Positions 9,609-20,471 of a stretch of 64,000 nt of DNA are shown one piece after another. This DNA comes from Adenophora triphylla var. japonica (taxonomy: Eukaryota > Streptophyta > Magnoliopsida > Asterales > Campanulaceae), in NCBI GenBank assembly GCA_022495995.1, contig JAFEMH010002607.1:124001-188000 (forward strand). Reading direction: 5' to 3'. A model generated the notes under the pieces. The model was not told where the DNA came from, ran no database searches, and was given only the letters and a program-made list of their open reading frames with translations. The translations under genes and the position numbers were made by a program. Positions within the stretch are counted from its first letter, which is position 1; each line of letters opens with the position of its first letter.

Positions 9609-10154
9609 GTTTACAAACCAGTTGACTAGTTTGATCCGAATTAGTCACCATTTATGGTTTCTTCATATAGATGGTTTCCTTAATGTCTCCATTGAGAAAA
9701 GCCGTCTTAACATCCATTTGATGAGGCTCAAGATCATAATGTGCCACTAAAGTCATAATGATCCGAAAAGAGTATTTAGAAGATATCGGAAAAAAATGTT
9801 TCTTTATAATCAACGCCTTCCTTTTGAGTAAACCCTTTAGCGACAAGACTTGCCTTATATCTTTCCACATTTCCTTGTGAATCCCTTTTTGATTTTAAAT
9901 ATCCATTTACAACCAATAGGTTTCACTCCTTTAGGTAATGTGACAAGATCCCAAACATCATTGTCTTCTATTGATTTTAACTCTTCATTAATGGCATTGA
10001 TCCACTTATGAGAATTAGGACTATTAATGGCTTCATGAAAGGTGATTGATTCATCTCCCACTAAATTTAAGGTGTCTTTATTCTCGACAAGATAAACATC
10101 ATAAATATCCGAAATTGTACTTCTTCTTTCTCTAGTGAATCTCCTTAAGGGCAC
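9609..10154 (-). pseudogene. Copia reverse transcriptase, N-terminal part
   Basis: Two overlapping frames (9855-10154 and 9652-9870) carry the Copia RT opening (HKWINAINEELKSIEDNDVW, then [11 protein letters not shown]) and the block HQMDVKTAFLNGDIKETIYM, followed by a stop. Reading past that stop gives QLVCKL directly before the CACTA junction at 9605, showing RT was interrupted there. The YVDD catalytic block is missing. Confidence 0.86.
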
Positions 10155-10445
10155 CGGTTCTTCCTTATTTTGAGGTTGTTGAATTTCCTTATGTTCAACA
10201 TTTTCATGTTGTTCATTATTTACGGGAATCTCTATATTATTTTGAATTATATGTTCTTGTTGAATTTCAGGTACAACTACTTGATTTTCAACAAGAACTA
10301 AAGTTAGAGGTATATAGAATGGTTCCTCTAACTGTTCAAATTCAAAATTGTTACCAACTTTCCCACTAAATTCAACATCCTCAAAGAACCTAGCATTACC
10401 AGTCTCGAAAATGTTCTAGTTTTTGGGTTATAAAATTTATACCCC
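10155..10445 (-). pseudogene. Copia integrase-RT linker, decayed
   Basis: This is the AT-rich, Gln/Asn/Glu-rich linker expected between the integrase core and RT. It is broken by stops in every frame. No motif can be assigned beyond its position. Confidence 0.5.
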
Positions 10446-10841
10446 CTAGATCTTTGAAGGAGTTCTATTAAGTAGGTAAGTTGCGGTTTTTAACGTATCG
10501 CCACATAATGAGTGAGGTAAAGAAGTACAAGAAATCATACTTCTTACCATATCCTTAAGAGTTCTATTACGTCTCTCGGCTACACCATTCATAATGGGTT
10601 TCCCCGGCATGGTGTAGTGAGGGACAATCCCACACTCTTCCAAATAGCGAGCAAATGAACCTGGACGTTGTTCTCCCGAACCGTCATTCCGACCGTAGTA
10701 TTTACCACCACGATTGGATCTAACATTCTTAATAGTCTTTTCAAGTTGTTTTTCAACTTCACCTTTAAAAGACTTGAAAACTTCCAATGATTGAGACTTT
10801 TCATGAAGAAAAATAAATGTATCCATAACGAGAGTGATCAT
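10446..10841 (-). pseudogene. Copia integrase core, C-terminal part
   Basis: This 131-residue frame contains the last two parts of the rve integrase core: the second catalytic position in NVRSNRGGKYY and the glutamate in NGVAERRNRTL. The usual R-S-D is R-S-N here, so the second catalytic Asp is lost and the enzyme would be inactive. The first Asp lies upstream in a broken segment. Integrase would insert the cDNA copy into host DNA. Confidence 0.85.
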
Positions 10842-10937
10842 TTATGAACGTAATGAAATATTGTTTACCATTCCATGAAGGGGTAGTGAATGGTCCACAA
10901 ATATTCGTATGAATTAGTTCTAAGACATTTGTTGCTC

Positions 10938-11489
10938 TCAATGATTCTTTATTTTATTACTGTTTGTAAATTTTCCTTTAAGACACTTAATGCAAAAGTC
11001 CATTTCCGGAGTATCAAGTTTGTTAAGTATTCCCTCTGACACGAGGTTGTCAATTCTCCTTTGGGAGATATGACCCAAATGCCTGTGCCATAAGGTATAA
11101 GAATTTTTACTTGAAAACTTTTGCTTACTACCTCTGGTTTCATTATTATGGGATTCAATAAATGACATCATTATGTCAATTAAATAAAGATTATTATTAT
11201 ACGACAAAGTACTAGTACCGACAAGCTTGGAATTGAAATAAAGATCACATTAATTATTTCTAAATGAACAAGAATAACTTTCTTTGTCCACTATTGTGAT
11301 TGAGATCAAATTCCGTCTAAAGGACGGTACAATAAATGCATTATTTAATACAAAATAATTACCAGTACTTGATAATAATAATCTAAAAGTCCCTATGCCT
11401 ACAACTTCAACCGGATTCCCAGCTCCCATATAGATGAATCTTTCATCCTCACTAGGGTTTCGGTAGTTTAGGCAACCCTGCATAGACAT
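10938..11489 (-). pseudogene. Copia protease end and GAG-pre-integrase zinc domain
   Basis: Frame 10938-11207 has the pre-integrase signature WHRHLGHISQRRI followed by CIKCLKGKF, the His-His-Cys-Cys zinc site. Frame 11250-11489 is the distal protease-like part (VEVVGIGTFRLLL and NLISI). The aspartic active site is expected just upstream, but the frame is broken there. Confidence 0.8.
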
Positions 11490-12345
11490 GAACTAATGTG
11501 AGTTGTTATACCAGAATACAACCACCATGTATATGAAGGAATTGAAATCAAATTAGCCTTAGTACAAACAAGACCAAATGACATACCTTTCCGAATTCGC
11601 CATTCGCGATACTTATGGTAGTCGTACTTCGTGCGAGTAAGGTCCTTGCAAAAGAAGCATTTTTTAACTTTATGACCAATGGATGATCCCTTATGCTTCT
11701 TGTTTGCAACCGCAATTTCCTTCCCTCTTCTCTTAATCCCACGAGAAGAGGTAGATGCTAAGTGAGCATTTTCAATTTTGGTTTGTTTCAATCTATCTTC
11801 CTCTTGTGTCACAAGTGAGATTAATTCATTAATATCTCACTTGTCCTTTTGACAATTATAGGTCACTTCAAAATGACCAAACTGAGGAGGAAGAGAGATC
11901 AAAATAAGTGCACGAGTAAATCTTCCGAAATCTCTAACTTAGGTGCTCTTATTTTGTTGAAAGATGAAACATTTCAAAATGTACTCCCAAAGGTTCCCGT
12001 TACCCTTGTACCTTATGGAAACAAGCTTCCTTAAGGAAGCACTTGTTTCCGACTTTCTGCTTTTTGCAAAGCGTTTTTCAAGAGTTTCAAGGAAAGTCTT
12101 AGCATCAACGTCCTCGGAGACACTATTCAAAAAGTCTTCGGGACTGCATTTGTCATGATCATTAGACTTACTTGATTGGAACGTTTCCACTTCTTAACAC
12201 TTAAGCGGTCTTCCAAAGTGCTTTTATCAGTGAGAGGAGCGGAACGTGGTTCCCTGAATGCGAGATTAATGTCCATACATTCTAAGATCATAGTTATATT
12301 ATTTCTCCAAATTTTAAAGTTAGTCCCATTTAGGCATTGGTACAA
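11468..12345 (-). pseudogene. Copia gag, fragmented
   Basis: Three frames cover it: 12127-12345 (LNGTNFKIWRNNI and KKWKRSNQVSLMIM), 11939-12190 (central UBN2-like part) and 11468-11812 (Lys-rich part with a degenerate zinc knuckle, CFFCKDLTRTKYDYHKY). Copia gag forms the virus-like particle and binds RNA. At least two frameshifts separate the pieces. Confidence 0.8.
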
Positions 12346-13718
12346 TATTTAAGACAGTAGATACGGATGAAACATTAATCAAATCTGAAGGAAGAGAACA
12401 AAAAATATATACAAAACATGTATAAGAATCCACACAATGATTAATTATATCAAATGAATTCCATCATAAAAGATAATCAATATGACATCAAGACTAATCT
12501 TTGGATTGCGAATTGACTCACAGTTTGATTTATCTTAGGGTAAACAAATAGCTTAAACAATACATTTTAAATACTTGCCTTCCTTTGGGCCGGTTCAAGC
12601 ACAAAAAATGTCCTAAAGTTTAAGGTATTTGTTACCCGGCAATAAAGAATATAAACAACTCATTTTAAACACCCGCCTTCCTTTGGGATGGTTCACAATA
12701 TTTAAAATGACCAAAAGTTTTAATTCAATTATTACCCCATGAATGCAAATATTTAGTCAACAACAAGGTCTCCTTTGGGAAACAAGCATGTTATCACATA
12801 TCAATACTTACAATCAACACTTTAACAAATTTAGATTTAAATAACGTAAATTGCTTTGGCAACAATATTATTTAAACAATGAATAAATTTGTTTAAGCAT
12901 ATAATTAATCATAAACAAAAGGCCTTAAAGTAATTTTCTGAAAAACATAAAAGGTAAAGATCACAAATGAATTAAGGGTGAAGAACACAAATGAATTTTA
13001 TTAACAAAAGATAGTATCCTTATGTTCTACCCGTCCATCCTTAAAGTTTGACAACCTTAAGAACCGACATGCGCTGACTGGTGTCCAGATACTATAATTT
13101 ATTAATAAAATTACACAACTGCGATACAAAAGAAGGCCAAAACTTGATCCCCAATGTCCTGGCAAAGGGCCCTGGCAAAACAGTCAAAAGCTCTGCCTTC
13201 CAACGCGGCCGCACAAAGGAAGAGCGCGTCCGCGCTGAAGGTACGTGAGAAAAGCCAAAAAAATCTCTGTACACGAGCGCGGCCGCTCTAGTCATGAGCG
13301 CGATCGCGCTTATGCCCTGAACTGAAAAGGCACCAGCAAAAATTACACCATTTGTGAACAATTTTGATCCAGATTTTCACACCTAATGCATCCAAAATGC
13401 TGTCTATGAAAATGAAACAAATTTGTGCATTAATTAACATGGTTTAAACACAAGTAGACCTAGATTCACACACTCCATACATCATACAATGTTGGCTATG
13501 TGAATGGGGTAGTCTTGTGATGAACCATTGGGTTTCTTAAGGTTGATCTTTACCAAAATTTCCAGAAATTTAATGAAGTTATGAATACAATACTCTTACA
13601 CAAAATGAGTATTAAAGAATTAAGAACAAAACAATAATCCAAACACAAGGATAGGAATATAAGATAATGAAAGCATAAAGCTTTAACAAAACTCAAACTC
13701 AATCTAGTATATGAGCAG
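12346..13718 (-). other. Leader of the minus-strand Copia element
   Basis: These about 1.4 kb lie between the primer site and gag. Three diverged repeats of roughly 90-110 bases share CCTTTGGG (near 12583, 12679 and 12771). A cluster of GC-rich palindromes lies at 13204-13310 in otherwise AT-rich sequence. The 89-residue frame 13092-13361 has no recognisable domain, and I treat it as leader rather than a gene. Confidence 0.6.
13204..13310. promoter_or_regulatory. Cluster of CG-NN-CG palindromes in the Copia leader
   Basis: Three inverted repeats stand out: AGCGCG-TC-CGCGCT at 13223-13236, GAGCG-CGGC-CGCTC at 13275-13288, and the perfect palindrome AGCGCGATCGCGCT at 13297-13310. A related GCGGCCGC occurs at about 13205-13212. 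Their role is unknown; they resemble in design the promoter palindromes of the Gypsy elements in this window. Confidence 0.6.
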
Positions 13719-13730
13719 GCTCTGATACCA
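13719..13730 (-). other. Primer binding site, tRNA-Met type
   Basis: The minus strand reads TGGTATCAGAGC two bases inside the LTR end. This matches the 3' end of initiator tRNA-Met, the usual primer of Copia minus-strand DNA synthesis, and it fixes the element's orientation. Confidence 0.9.
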
Positions 13731-13732
13731 AT

Positions 13733-14250
13733 TGTAGGAACCAAAAGTCCAATGAACACTAAGCCGACTCACAACTAGATAGAGAAGAGAAGAAGAATGA
13801 GACAGAAGCGTGTACCTTGTGATTCCATGATTATGTTTTTAGTCTTGTTCTTGAGTAGAAGGAGGAAGTATGAAGATAGTCTTCAAAGTAGGGAATAATA
13901 GATCTTCTAAATGATAGTGCCCAACACTTTAATCTTTTTAGATGAATGAAGAAAGTTTTGACTGAATTGTTAATGATGTTAAGTGTCTCAAATGGGCTGA
14001 TGGATAGCCTTTAAATAGATTGAGAAGGGGCACTTCATTTAGAGACTACACCCTTTCATAAATCATAAAGAAGGTGGTGTGAAGTTACCATTATGCCCAT
14101 CATTTAATGGTACTTACACCTAATGGAATTCTACACATTTAATTAATATTCTATACTTTATATTAACATTATATTTATGATTTATACATGTACGTCTACA
14201 TGTCACATATATTTATTAAGTATACACATAATGTAATCTATGTTCTAACA
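13733..14250 (-). repeat. 5' LTR of the minus-strand Copia element
   Basis: The 518-bp segment starts TGTAGGAAC and ends GTTCTAACA on the plus strand, short inverted termini of TG...CA type next to the primer site. The minus strand has a TATA-like TATTTAAAGG near 14010. A second LTR is not found, so the boundaries rest on termini and primer site only. Confidence 0.75.
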
Positions 14251-14334
14251 ACAAATTCTTTTTTTAGATTTTCAACTTTTAAAGTAGGATAACTTTTTAG
14301 GAAAGTTTGAACTATCGAGTAGGACGGAGCGAGT
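14251..14334. mobile_element. Remnant of a Stowaway-like MITE
   Basis: The segment ends GTAGGACGGAGCGAGTA, a degenerate version of the Stowaway right terminus seen at 16776. The left half is absent at the LTR junction, so the Copia element may have inserted into this MITE. Confidence 0.5.
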
Positions 14335-14484
14335 ACACTCCTATTAATTGTTTCTCTCTCATACATTACCTCACACAATGAATACAATTAATGAAATAGT
14401 GAGTACCAATGTTAGGGTAAATTGGACATTTAGTCTAAAATGACATCTATTTTGAATGAAAATTAAGGACTCATAACAACATCT
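14335..14484. other. Short unique flank
   Basis: AT-rich sequence between the MITE remnant and the CACTA element. Nothing recognisable is seen apart from the TCT target copy at 14482-14484. Confidence 0.5.
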
Positions 14485-16049
14485 CACTACTAGAAACTGG
14501 TCATTTACCCACGGAAAATTCCGTGGGTAATCAACGAATTCCGTGGGTAATATTCATTTACCCACGGAAATTGTCCGTCGGACGTCCGTGGGTAAATTTT
14601 TGTGAGTAATACCCACGGAAACTTCCGTGGGTAGTACCCACGGAATATCCGTCGAAATCAACAATTTCCGTGGGTAAATAAATGAAAATTTCCCACGGAA
14701 AATTAGCCAACGAAAACTAGCCGGACATTACCCACGGAATATTCCGTGGGTAATACGAATATTACCCACGGAAAATTTCGAGGGTAATAATTGTATTAAT
14801 AATGATTTTAAAAATTACCCACGGAATATTCCGTGGGTAATATTCTTTAAAAAAATAAAAATTTATATGTTCCCACGAAATTTTCCGTGGGTAAATATTA
14901 ATAATATTTTATGAATAATTTTACCCACGGAATATTCCGTGGGTAATCAAATATTTTTTGAAATTCTGAATAAATTACCCACGGAAATTTCCGTGGGTAA
15001 TTTATTCAGAATTAAAAAAAAATGATTACCCACGAAAAATTCCGTGGGTAATTTATTCAAAATTTAAGAAAAAATTGAAAATTCATAAAACCAACTGTAA
15101 AAGCCAAAAGACCACCTGTAAAAACCAAAAATCCAATCCCATAATATATAACATTCACACCATCCAAACAAACAATATACACAATTCTTAAACAATCTCA
15201 AAACAATGTCTTCCAAACCATATAAAACATTAACGTACAATTCTCTAAACTCAATCAAAATGAAAAAAAAAAAAAACAGACTAACTAATTCAATGGATTT
15301 ACATTCCGATTTTTCTTACATACTTTCTGCAAATTGGACGGCTGAACTGGCCAGAAGGGAAAGAGAAGGAGGGAATACACTGAGGAGGTGGCCGGAAGGG
15401 AGAGAAGAGATCCAAATGGACGCCGTAGTGACAAATTCGGTGTAATGAATGGAGGCTGCCGACTTGGGAGCTCGTCAATCGTCGTGAAATCAAATATCCT
15501 CGCCGCCTAAGAGAGAGGGAGCTCACGTCAATGGTAGCTCGTCAATCGCCGTCGACGCCGAGTAAAGAGTGATCGAAAAACGTACAGAAGGAGAAAGAGG
15601 AATTCTCGTGTTATTTAAAAAAAAAAAAAACTTACCGACGGAAATTTCAGATTACCCACGAAAATGTCCGTGGGTATTACCCACGGAAACCATTCCGTGG
15701 GTAATTCCAAGGAAATTCAATTTACCCACGTAATTATCAGATTACACACGGAAATTTCCGTGGGTAATACCCACGGAATAGTTTCCGTGGGTAATACCCA
15801 CGAAATAAATTCCGTGGGTAATTAATACTAATTACCCACGGAAATTCCGTCGAAAATACCCACGAAATCTATTCCGTGGGTAATGAAGACGTTTACCCAC
15901 GGAATTTTCGTGGGAATTTTTTTTTTGTTTTACTTTGACTTTTTTAAACCGTGGGTAATTAGGTTTTTCCGTGGGTAATACCGTGGGTAATACCCACGAA
16001 ATATTCCGTGGGTAATATTCCGTGAGTAATCGGACAGATTCTAGTAGTG
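14485..16049. mobile_element. Complete non-autonomous CACTA element
   Basis: The left end is CACTACTAGAAA and the right end is its inverse, ending CTAGTAGTG at 16049. It is flanked by TCT at 14482-14484 and 16050-16052, the 3-bp target duplication of CACTA elements. Both subterminal regions (14507-15055 and 15640-16030) are packed with palindromes made of TTACCCACGGAA and its complement. The centre (15060-15630) is a GC-richer block without transposase motifs. It would depend on transposase made elsewhere. Confidence 0.93.
15206..15600. other. Internal non-repeat block of the CACTA element
   Basis: Small frames on both strands (15206-15445 plus, 15299-15526 minus) fall in a GC-richer patch between the palindrome fields. 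The minus frame is Ser/Arg-rich and resembles plant leader sequence. It could be a captured host fragment; no domain is recognisable. Confidence 0.3.
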
Positions 16050-16483
16050 TCTATTTTGGACCGGATGAAGTAATATGATTTAGCAAAGTTCTAAAATGAA
16101 TCCCCTCAATTTGAGAATAATCGTTTTTATAATCTTAAATCAACAAAAGTTTTGAAACAATTTAACTGAAAGGATTAAGGTGAAATCTGACTTTGACTTG
16201 ATTAATATATTAACAACACTTATTTCAATTGTTCATTCCCTGATAAGTATGGTGTTTATTGTTTTGTTAATGAGATTACGAGGCACCAAGCAAAAAAATG
16301 ATCAAATAAATACTTACTCCTAAATAATATTTTTTCAAAATATTTAATATATTTAATTTCAAAAAATACTTCTAAATGATATTTTTTGATTAAGTATTTT
16401 CAGAAAATACTTCTAAATAATATTTTTTTCGTTAAGTATTTCACAAAATACTTCTTAAAAATAATTTTCTAAGGTTTAAGATA
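16050..16483. repeat. AT-rich region with short degenerate repeats
   Basis: From about 16300 a unit of about 55 bases built on AAATACTTCTAAATAATATTTTTT repeats three to four times with drift. No gene is seen. Confidence 0.6.
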
Positions 16484-16776
16484 TACTCCCTCCGTCCCGG
16501 CATACTTAAAAAAATTTCATCCTGCACGGGAATTAAGAACTATTATTATAATATTAGGAGAGAGAATTAGTGGATGAGGTTTTGTTTGTGAGTATGAAAA
16601 GTAAAATATGAGAGAGAATAAGTTGGATGAATAGTGATGAGATTGTTGCTGTAAGTATGACAAGTGGGTCTCATATAATATAAAAGTAATATAAACTTTT
16701 CATTTTGGGCTTTCTTAAGTCGAATGGGACGCCCAAAATGAAAATATTTCTTAACTATGGTGGGACGGAGGGAGTA
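16484..16776. mobile_element. Stowaway-type MITE (Tc1/mariner)
   Basis: The ends TA-CTCCCTCCGTCCC and GGGACGGAGGGAG-TA are near-perfect inverted repeats with a TA target duplication, total 293 bp. Better preserved termini than the copy at 3721 suggest a younger insertion. The small frame starting at 16705 crosses its right end and is not a gene. Confidence 0.95.
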
Positions 16777-17445
16777 ATTTCTAAAAATATAACATGTAAC
16801 GAAGAAAGAGATGAAGTAGAGATACTTACTAATTTTATTATCAAGTATAATAAAAAAAATATTAAAAGTAGATGCTTACTTGATTAATTGATCAAGGTTT
16901 GCAATTGCAATTTGATGCACACAGTGATATATCAAAAGTCTCCCAAGATAGTATAACGGTCTTGAATCTCTAAATTTGCACTAATTAGAAATTTATAGGT
17001 GAACTAGAAATAAATAGATTATTTAAAAGTCACATCCGTTAAATTTTTAGCTAAAAATCAGTTAAAAACTGTCAGTAACGTTAAGTGTTTAACAGAAAAC
17101 AGCAGATATGTTAAGTTTCTGACATAAAATGACAATCTCTGTTAATATTTAACAGAAAGTGGCAGCTCCATTAAATTTCTGACGAGAAGTCGTGCCTTTT
17201 CGTTAAAAATAATAAAAAAACATGTTTTTTTTGTTATCTTTCTAACAAAACTGTAACAAAAACTAATGGAATTAGTTTTTATGATTCAAATGTGAAATAA
17301 TGCCTATCAAAGATATTATACCTTTTGATCTTATCTCATTCTTCACACAATTTGAGTTTTTCTTGAAACTCAAATGTCCCTGTTCAATTTCAAGTGTTTC
17401 TCTTTCCCATTATGTTAGATTATTATTTTATGATCAAAATCTATG
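16777..17445. other. AT-rich flank of the large Copia element
   Basis: No gene is seen. Between about 17040 and 17220 a loose repeat based on GTTAAGTTTCTGACA / GTTAATATTTAACAGA recurs four times at about 55-base spacing. Confidence 0.5.
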
Positions 17446-17698
17446 TGAAAACTGTTAGTACCTAACTATGATCAGAGCATAGTTAGTTAGTTTTGATAAA
17501 GAAATATATAAATTACAGGGTTTACATTTACATTTAAAGATGAAAACTGTCAGTCATGAGTCTTTTAATCTGACAGTTAAGATCATGACTGACCAAACTA
17601 ATGTATACAAATTCATCTTGTCATTCAACATCACTTAAACTCAAAATGATTGATAAAATAAATCAATTACATGTATACATTGTTCAAAATAATTAGCA

Positions 17699-18050
17699 AT
17701 GTTATGAACTGACAGCTAAGTCTTCAGTTCATCAGACAGACTGACAGCTATAGCTTCAGTTCATCAGACAGCTATGATTCTGTTTCATACATTGCTGTTA
17801 CAAATACAACCAACATGGATCCTATATCTCCCTTAAGCTATCAAGTACATCAACTGTATCTCAAACCATATTGAAGATCAACTCTGATAGCTAAGCCATG
17901 TTATGAATCGACGCCTAAGGCTTGAGTTCATCGTACAACTATGATTACGCTTCATACATTGCCGCTACAAACACAACCAACATGGATCCTATGTCTCCAC
18001 AGATATCAATTACATCAAACGCATCTCATATCACATTGAAGACCTTCTGG
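17699..18050 (+). repeat. Duplicated segment upstream of the LTR TATA box
   Basis: A unit of about 180 bases starting ATGTTATGAA at 17699 recurs at 17898, both containing CATACATTGC and CAACATGGATCCTAT. It lies upstream of the TATA box, where enhancer duplication is common in LTRs. It also contains several copies of CTGACAGCTA. Confidence 0.75.
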
Positions 18051-18165
18051 AAGCATCTGCACAAGCCAACTCATGAAGACATGCAAGTGGGTCAAAGACC
18101 AGTCAAAGGAATTAACTGCAGCAACCTACCCAATTTATATCTGTACCAACGGCTCTATTGTGGAC

Positions 18166-18173
18166 TATAAATA
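18166..18173 (+). promoter_or_regulatory. TATA box of the Copia LTR
   Basis: TATAAATA lies about 740 bases before the LTR end and is followed by a GC-richer start region (GAAGCCCCTCACCTC). It is the best candidate for transcription start of the large Copia element. Confidence 0.75.
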
Positions 18174-18386
18174 GAAGCCCCTCACCTCTGTGCATACCAC
18201 CCTTTTTACCCCAACTCACCTAAACCTTACACACCAATCCAGTACACCCCTTATCCTTCAAACACAACCATAACCCTGTCCCCATCCTTATCATTATCTT
18301 TCAACAAAACTGCACCTGTCATAACAAACTTAGTGTGTTAATTCACAAAACAAAATCTTGAAAGTGTACTTCAAGTTGAAAGAATC

Positions 18387-18544
18387 TGTAAACACTTAAG
18401 ACTGTACGTTAAGTGTATAATTGTTTTGTAAACACTTAAGACTGTACTTTAAGTGTATAATTGTTTTGTAAACACTTAAGACTGTACTTTAAGTGTATAA
18501 TTGTTCTGTAAACACTTAAGACTGTACTTTAAGTGTATAATTGT
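18387..18544 (+). repeat. 40-bp tandem repeat, four copies, in the LTR
   Basis: Units begin TGTAAACACTTAAGACTGTA at 18387, 18427, 18467 and 18507. Each contains ACTTAAG and TTAAGTGT, so single-strand folding is likely. The array is downstream of the TATA box and would be in the transcript leader. Confidence 0.95.
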
Positions 18545-18906
18545 AAAAAGCTTAGAAAGAAGCTATCCCTAATTGACTGTACTAATTAGGAAGAGGAGGT
18601 TCAAGGAACTTGCCTTATCAATTTCTGTAACTCTTATTGATTAAGATTATAATAAAGTGATCTCACATGTATTTTGACAGTGGGGGTGGATGTAGGAGGA
18701 GTGAACTCTTAACCACTTTAAATCTTGTTGTGTTATTATTATTTCTGCACACACTTATTCACACACCTTTCCTTATTACATTATCTATATTGTCTTTTCA
18801 TTATTCAAAAACTCTTTTATTCCGCTGCACAACTCAAGTTATATCTGACAGCTAAGACTCACCATAGCTGTCTGATCATTCCCAAACATTACAAGGACCT
18901 TTCAAT

Positions 18907-18918
18907 TGGCATCAGAGC
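18907..18918 (+). other. Primer binding site, tRNA-Met type
   Basis: TGGCATCAGAGC follows the LTR end by two bases; it differs by one base from the usual TGGTATCAGAGC. It sets the plus orientation of the element. Confidence 0.88.
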
Positions 18919-18973
18919 TAGTTTTCACCTCCTAAAGTTTAACAACTTGTGAAGGATCCTCTTCAAATCCATC

Positions 18974-19995
18974 ATGCCTCAACCTAGAAGAAATAATGAG
19001 AAAGACGTCCCACACATTGATGACTGTGGATCCTTTGAAATTTATGCATCAAAAATAAAAACTTACCTTGATGCAAACAACATATGGAATTGGTATGTTC
19101 TAGAAAATGAAGTAACCTACCCAACTCAAGTAGATACTAATGGAGGAACTAGTAAGATGAAGTCCCCAGAACAATGGTCTGAAGCTGAAAAACAATTAGT
19201 CAATGCTAATTTGAAAGTTAAAAACATTCTTCAAAAAAGTGTAAATGACTCACTAGCACAACAGATTGCTAAAGAACTAAATGCCAGATCAGCTTGGGCT
19301 CTAATTCACACTAAATTCACTAAACACTCTAGTGTCAGAACTCAAAATCTGTATAACTTGCTTAGGCAATTAGACAACTTTAAGTTCTATCCTGGAGAAA
19401 AAGTTAGTATTGCTCAACCAAGGTTTGAAAACCTTGTTACATCTATTGCTGATCATGGAAATTTTTTTGAACAGCAAGATCTTTGTCTCAAAATATATTC
19501 TAATCTTCCACAAGAATATGAAAAAGTAGCATTACCCATTAGAGAAGGAGCTGAATGGAGCACAATGACAGTTGAACAATACTTTGGAAAGCTTGAGACT
19601 TATGAACTAGAAGGAATGATAAAAATTCAACCTGTTCCTACTATTTCACAAACCTTAGCCTTATCTGCTCAAGAAACTACACCTAAACCAATTACTCAAC
19701 AAGACATTGAGACCATTGTTAACAATTTTTCAAGCAAATCAGCTCCAAATCTACCAGCAAACCAATTTTTCAAGAAGACATTCCAAGCCTCATATCCATG
19801 GGTGTCAGAAATGCCATGAAGTTTCAAAAGAATTCTTTTGACAGAAAATACAGTCCATCCACATCAAACCCCAAACAAGATAATTACATAAAGACAGTTG
19901 ATTGCTTTAACTGTGGAAAGCAAGGGCATTACTCATCTGAATGTCCTGAACCAAAAAAATCTAGGAACAATCAGACAGCTAAGAAATTGTCCTAC
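18974..19995 (+). pseudogene. Copia gag, part 1 (interrupted)
   Basis: The frame 18974-19819 (281 residues) begins MPQPRRNNEKDVPHIDD and shows the Copia gag body (WALIHTKFTKHSSVRTQNLYNLLRQL). A frame change in the overlap 19798-19819 leads to a Lys/Asn-rich segment with the zinc knuckle CFNCGKQGHYSSEC (C-X2-C-X4-H-X4-C). At 19995 an 18.5-kb Gypsy element is inserted; the frame resumes at 38483. Gag packages the RNA in virus-like particles. Confidence 0.88.
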
Positions 19996-20190
19996 TGTAA
20001 GTACCCCAATCTGGATCACCCCCTTTCAAGCACACGGGAAGCACCACAGACTCATCAACGCAGTCTCGACGACCTCTGGCACTCAAAACCCTCTCAAAAC
20101 CCCCAACCAAACCAAGGGAGGAGCCTTCCTGGGATAAAAAGGGACAAAAGGACCTTTTGGGAATTTTCAGGAAATTGGAAAAGCAAAAAT

Positions 20191-20442
20191 GGTCCGTACG
20201 GACCTCTTTGTTTTCATAATTACTGAATCCCCTTAAAGTCCACAATATTCCCTCAAATCCCGGAGAAAATGATTACCCTCATGCTTAGTTGGTCCGTACG
20301 GACCTCTTTGCATGTCAAGATGGTCCGTACGGACCTTATTGCTCAGGGGACATCATAATTCCAGAATATTCACCATCATCACATATTCCCTCAAATCGAG
20401 GAAAACCAAAATTCTGGATAACCAAGAAGGTCCGTACGAACC
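20191..20442 (+). promoter_or_regulatory. Four GGTCCGTACGGACC palindromes in the 5' LTR
   Basis: Copies are at 20191-20204, 20291-20304, 20322-20335 and 20429-20442 (the last with one mismatch). Three of the four are followed by CTCTTTG or TTCTTGC. The last copy ends 21 bases before the TATA box, so this is a strong candidate for an upstream promoter element. Confidence 0.8.
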
Positions 20443-20463
20443 TTCTTGCACCTAAACTGGCAC

Positions 20464-20471
20464 TATAAATA
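20464..20471 (+). promoter_or_regulatory. TATA box, 5' LTR of Ogre element 1
   Basis: TATAAATA is followed by GAGGGCTCCCC and a CT-rich start region. The same arrangement occurs at 37457 in the 3' LTR and at 56429 in element 2. Confidence 0.85.

Larger units (their letters stand above)
9606..14250 (-). mobile_element. Ty1/Copia retrotransposon, 3' part missing, minus strand
   Basis: In sense order (right to left) there is one LTR (13733-14250), a tRNA-Met primer site (13719-13730), a leader of about 1.4 kb, gag, protease/pre-integrase, integrase and the first part of reverse transcriptase. The order INT before RT is diagnostic of Copia. The element stops at the CACTA terminus within RT; the rest of pol and the 3' LTR are absent from the window. 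All coding parts are split by stops and frameshifts. Confidence 0.88.
17446..18904 (+). repeat. 5' LTR of the large Copia element
   Basis: The end is well placed: TTTCA at 18904, two bases before the primer site. The start is less sure; TGAAA at 17446 mirrors TTTCA, but TGTTAG at 17453 is an alternative. No second LTR is available for comparison. Inside are a duplicated upstream segment, a TATA box and a 40-bp tandem repeat. Frames 17922-18170 and 18667-18952 lie in this LTR and are not genes. Confidence 0.7.

Noticed and set aside
13204..13290. NotI-like GCGGCCGC sites suggesting cloning linker or vector contamination
   Set aside because: The motifs vary in centre and arms, are embedded in continuous Copia leader sequence, and belong to a set of similar inverted repeats.
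18387..18544. CRISPR-like regularly spaced repeats
   Set aside because: The 40-bp units are contiguous, without spacers, inside a plant LTR; a CRISPR array is not plausible here.
17446..18904. Frames 17922-18170 and 18667-18952 as genes
   Set aside because: They sit in the Copia LTR, have no domain, and cover repeat or promoter sequence.
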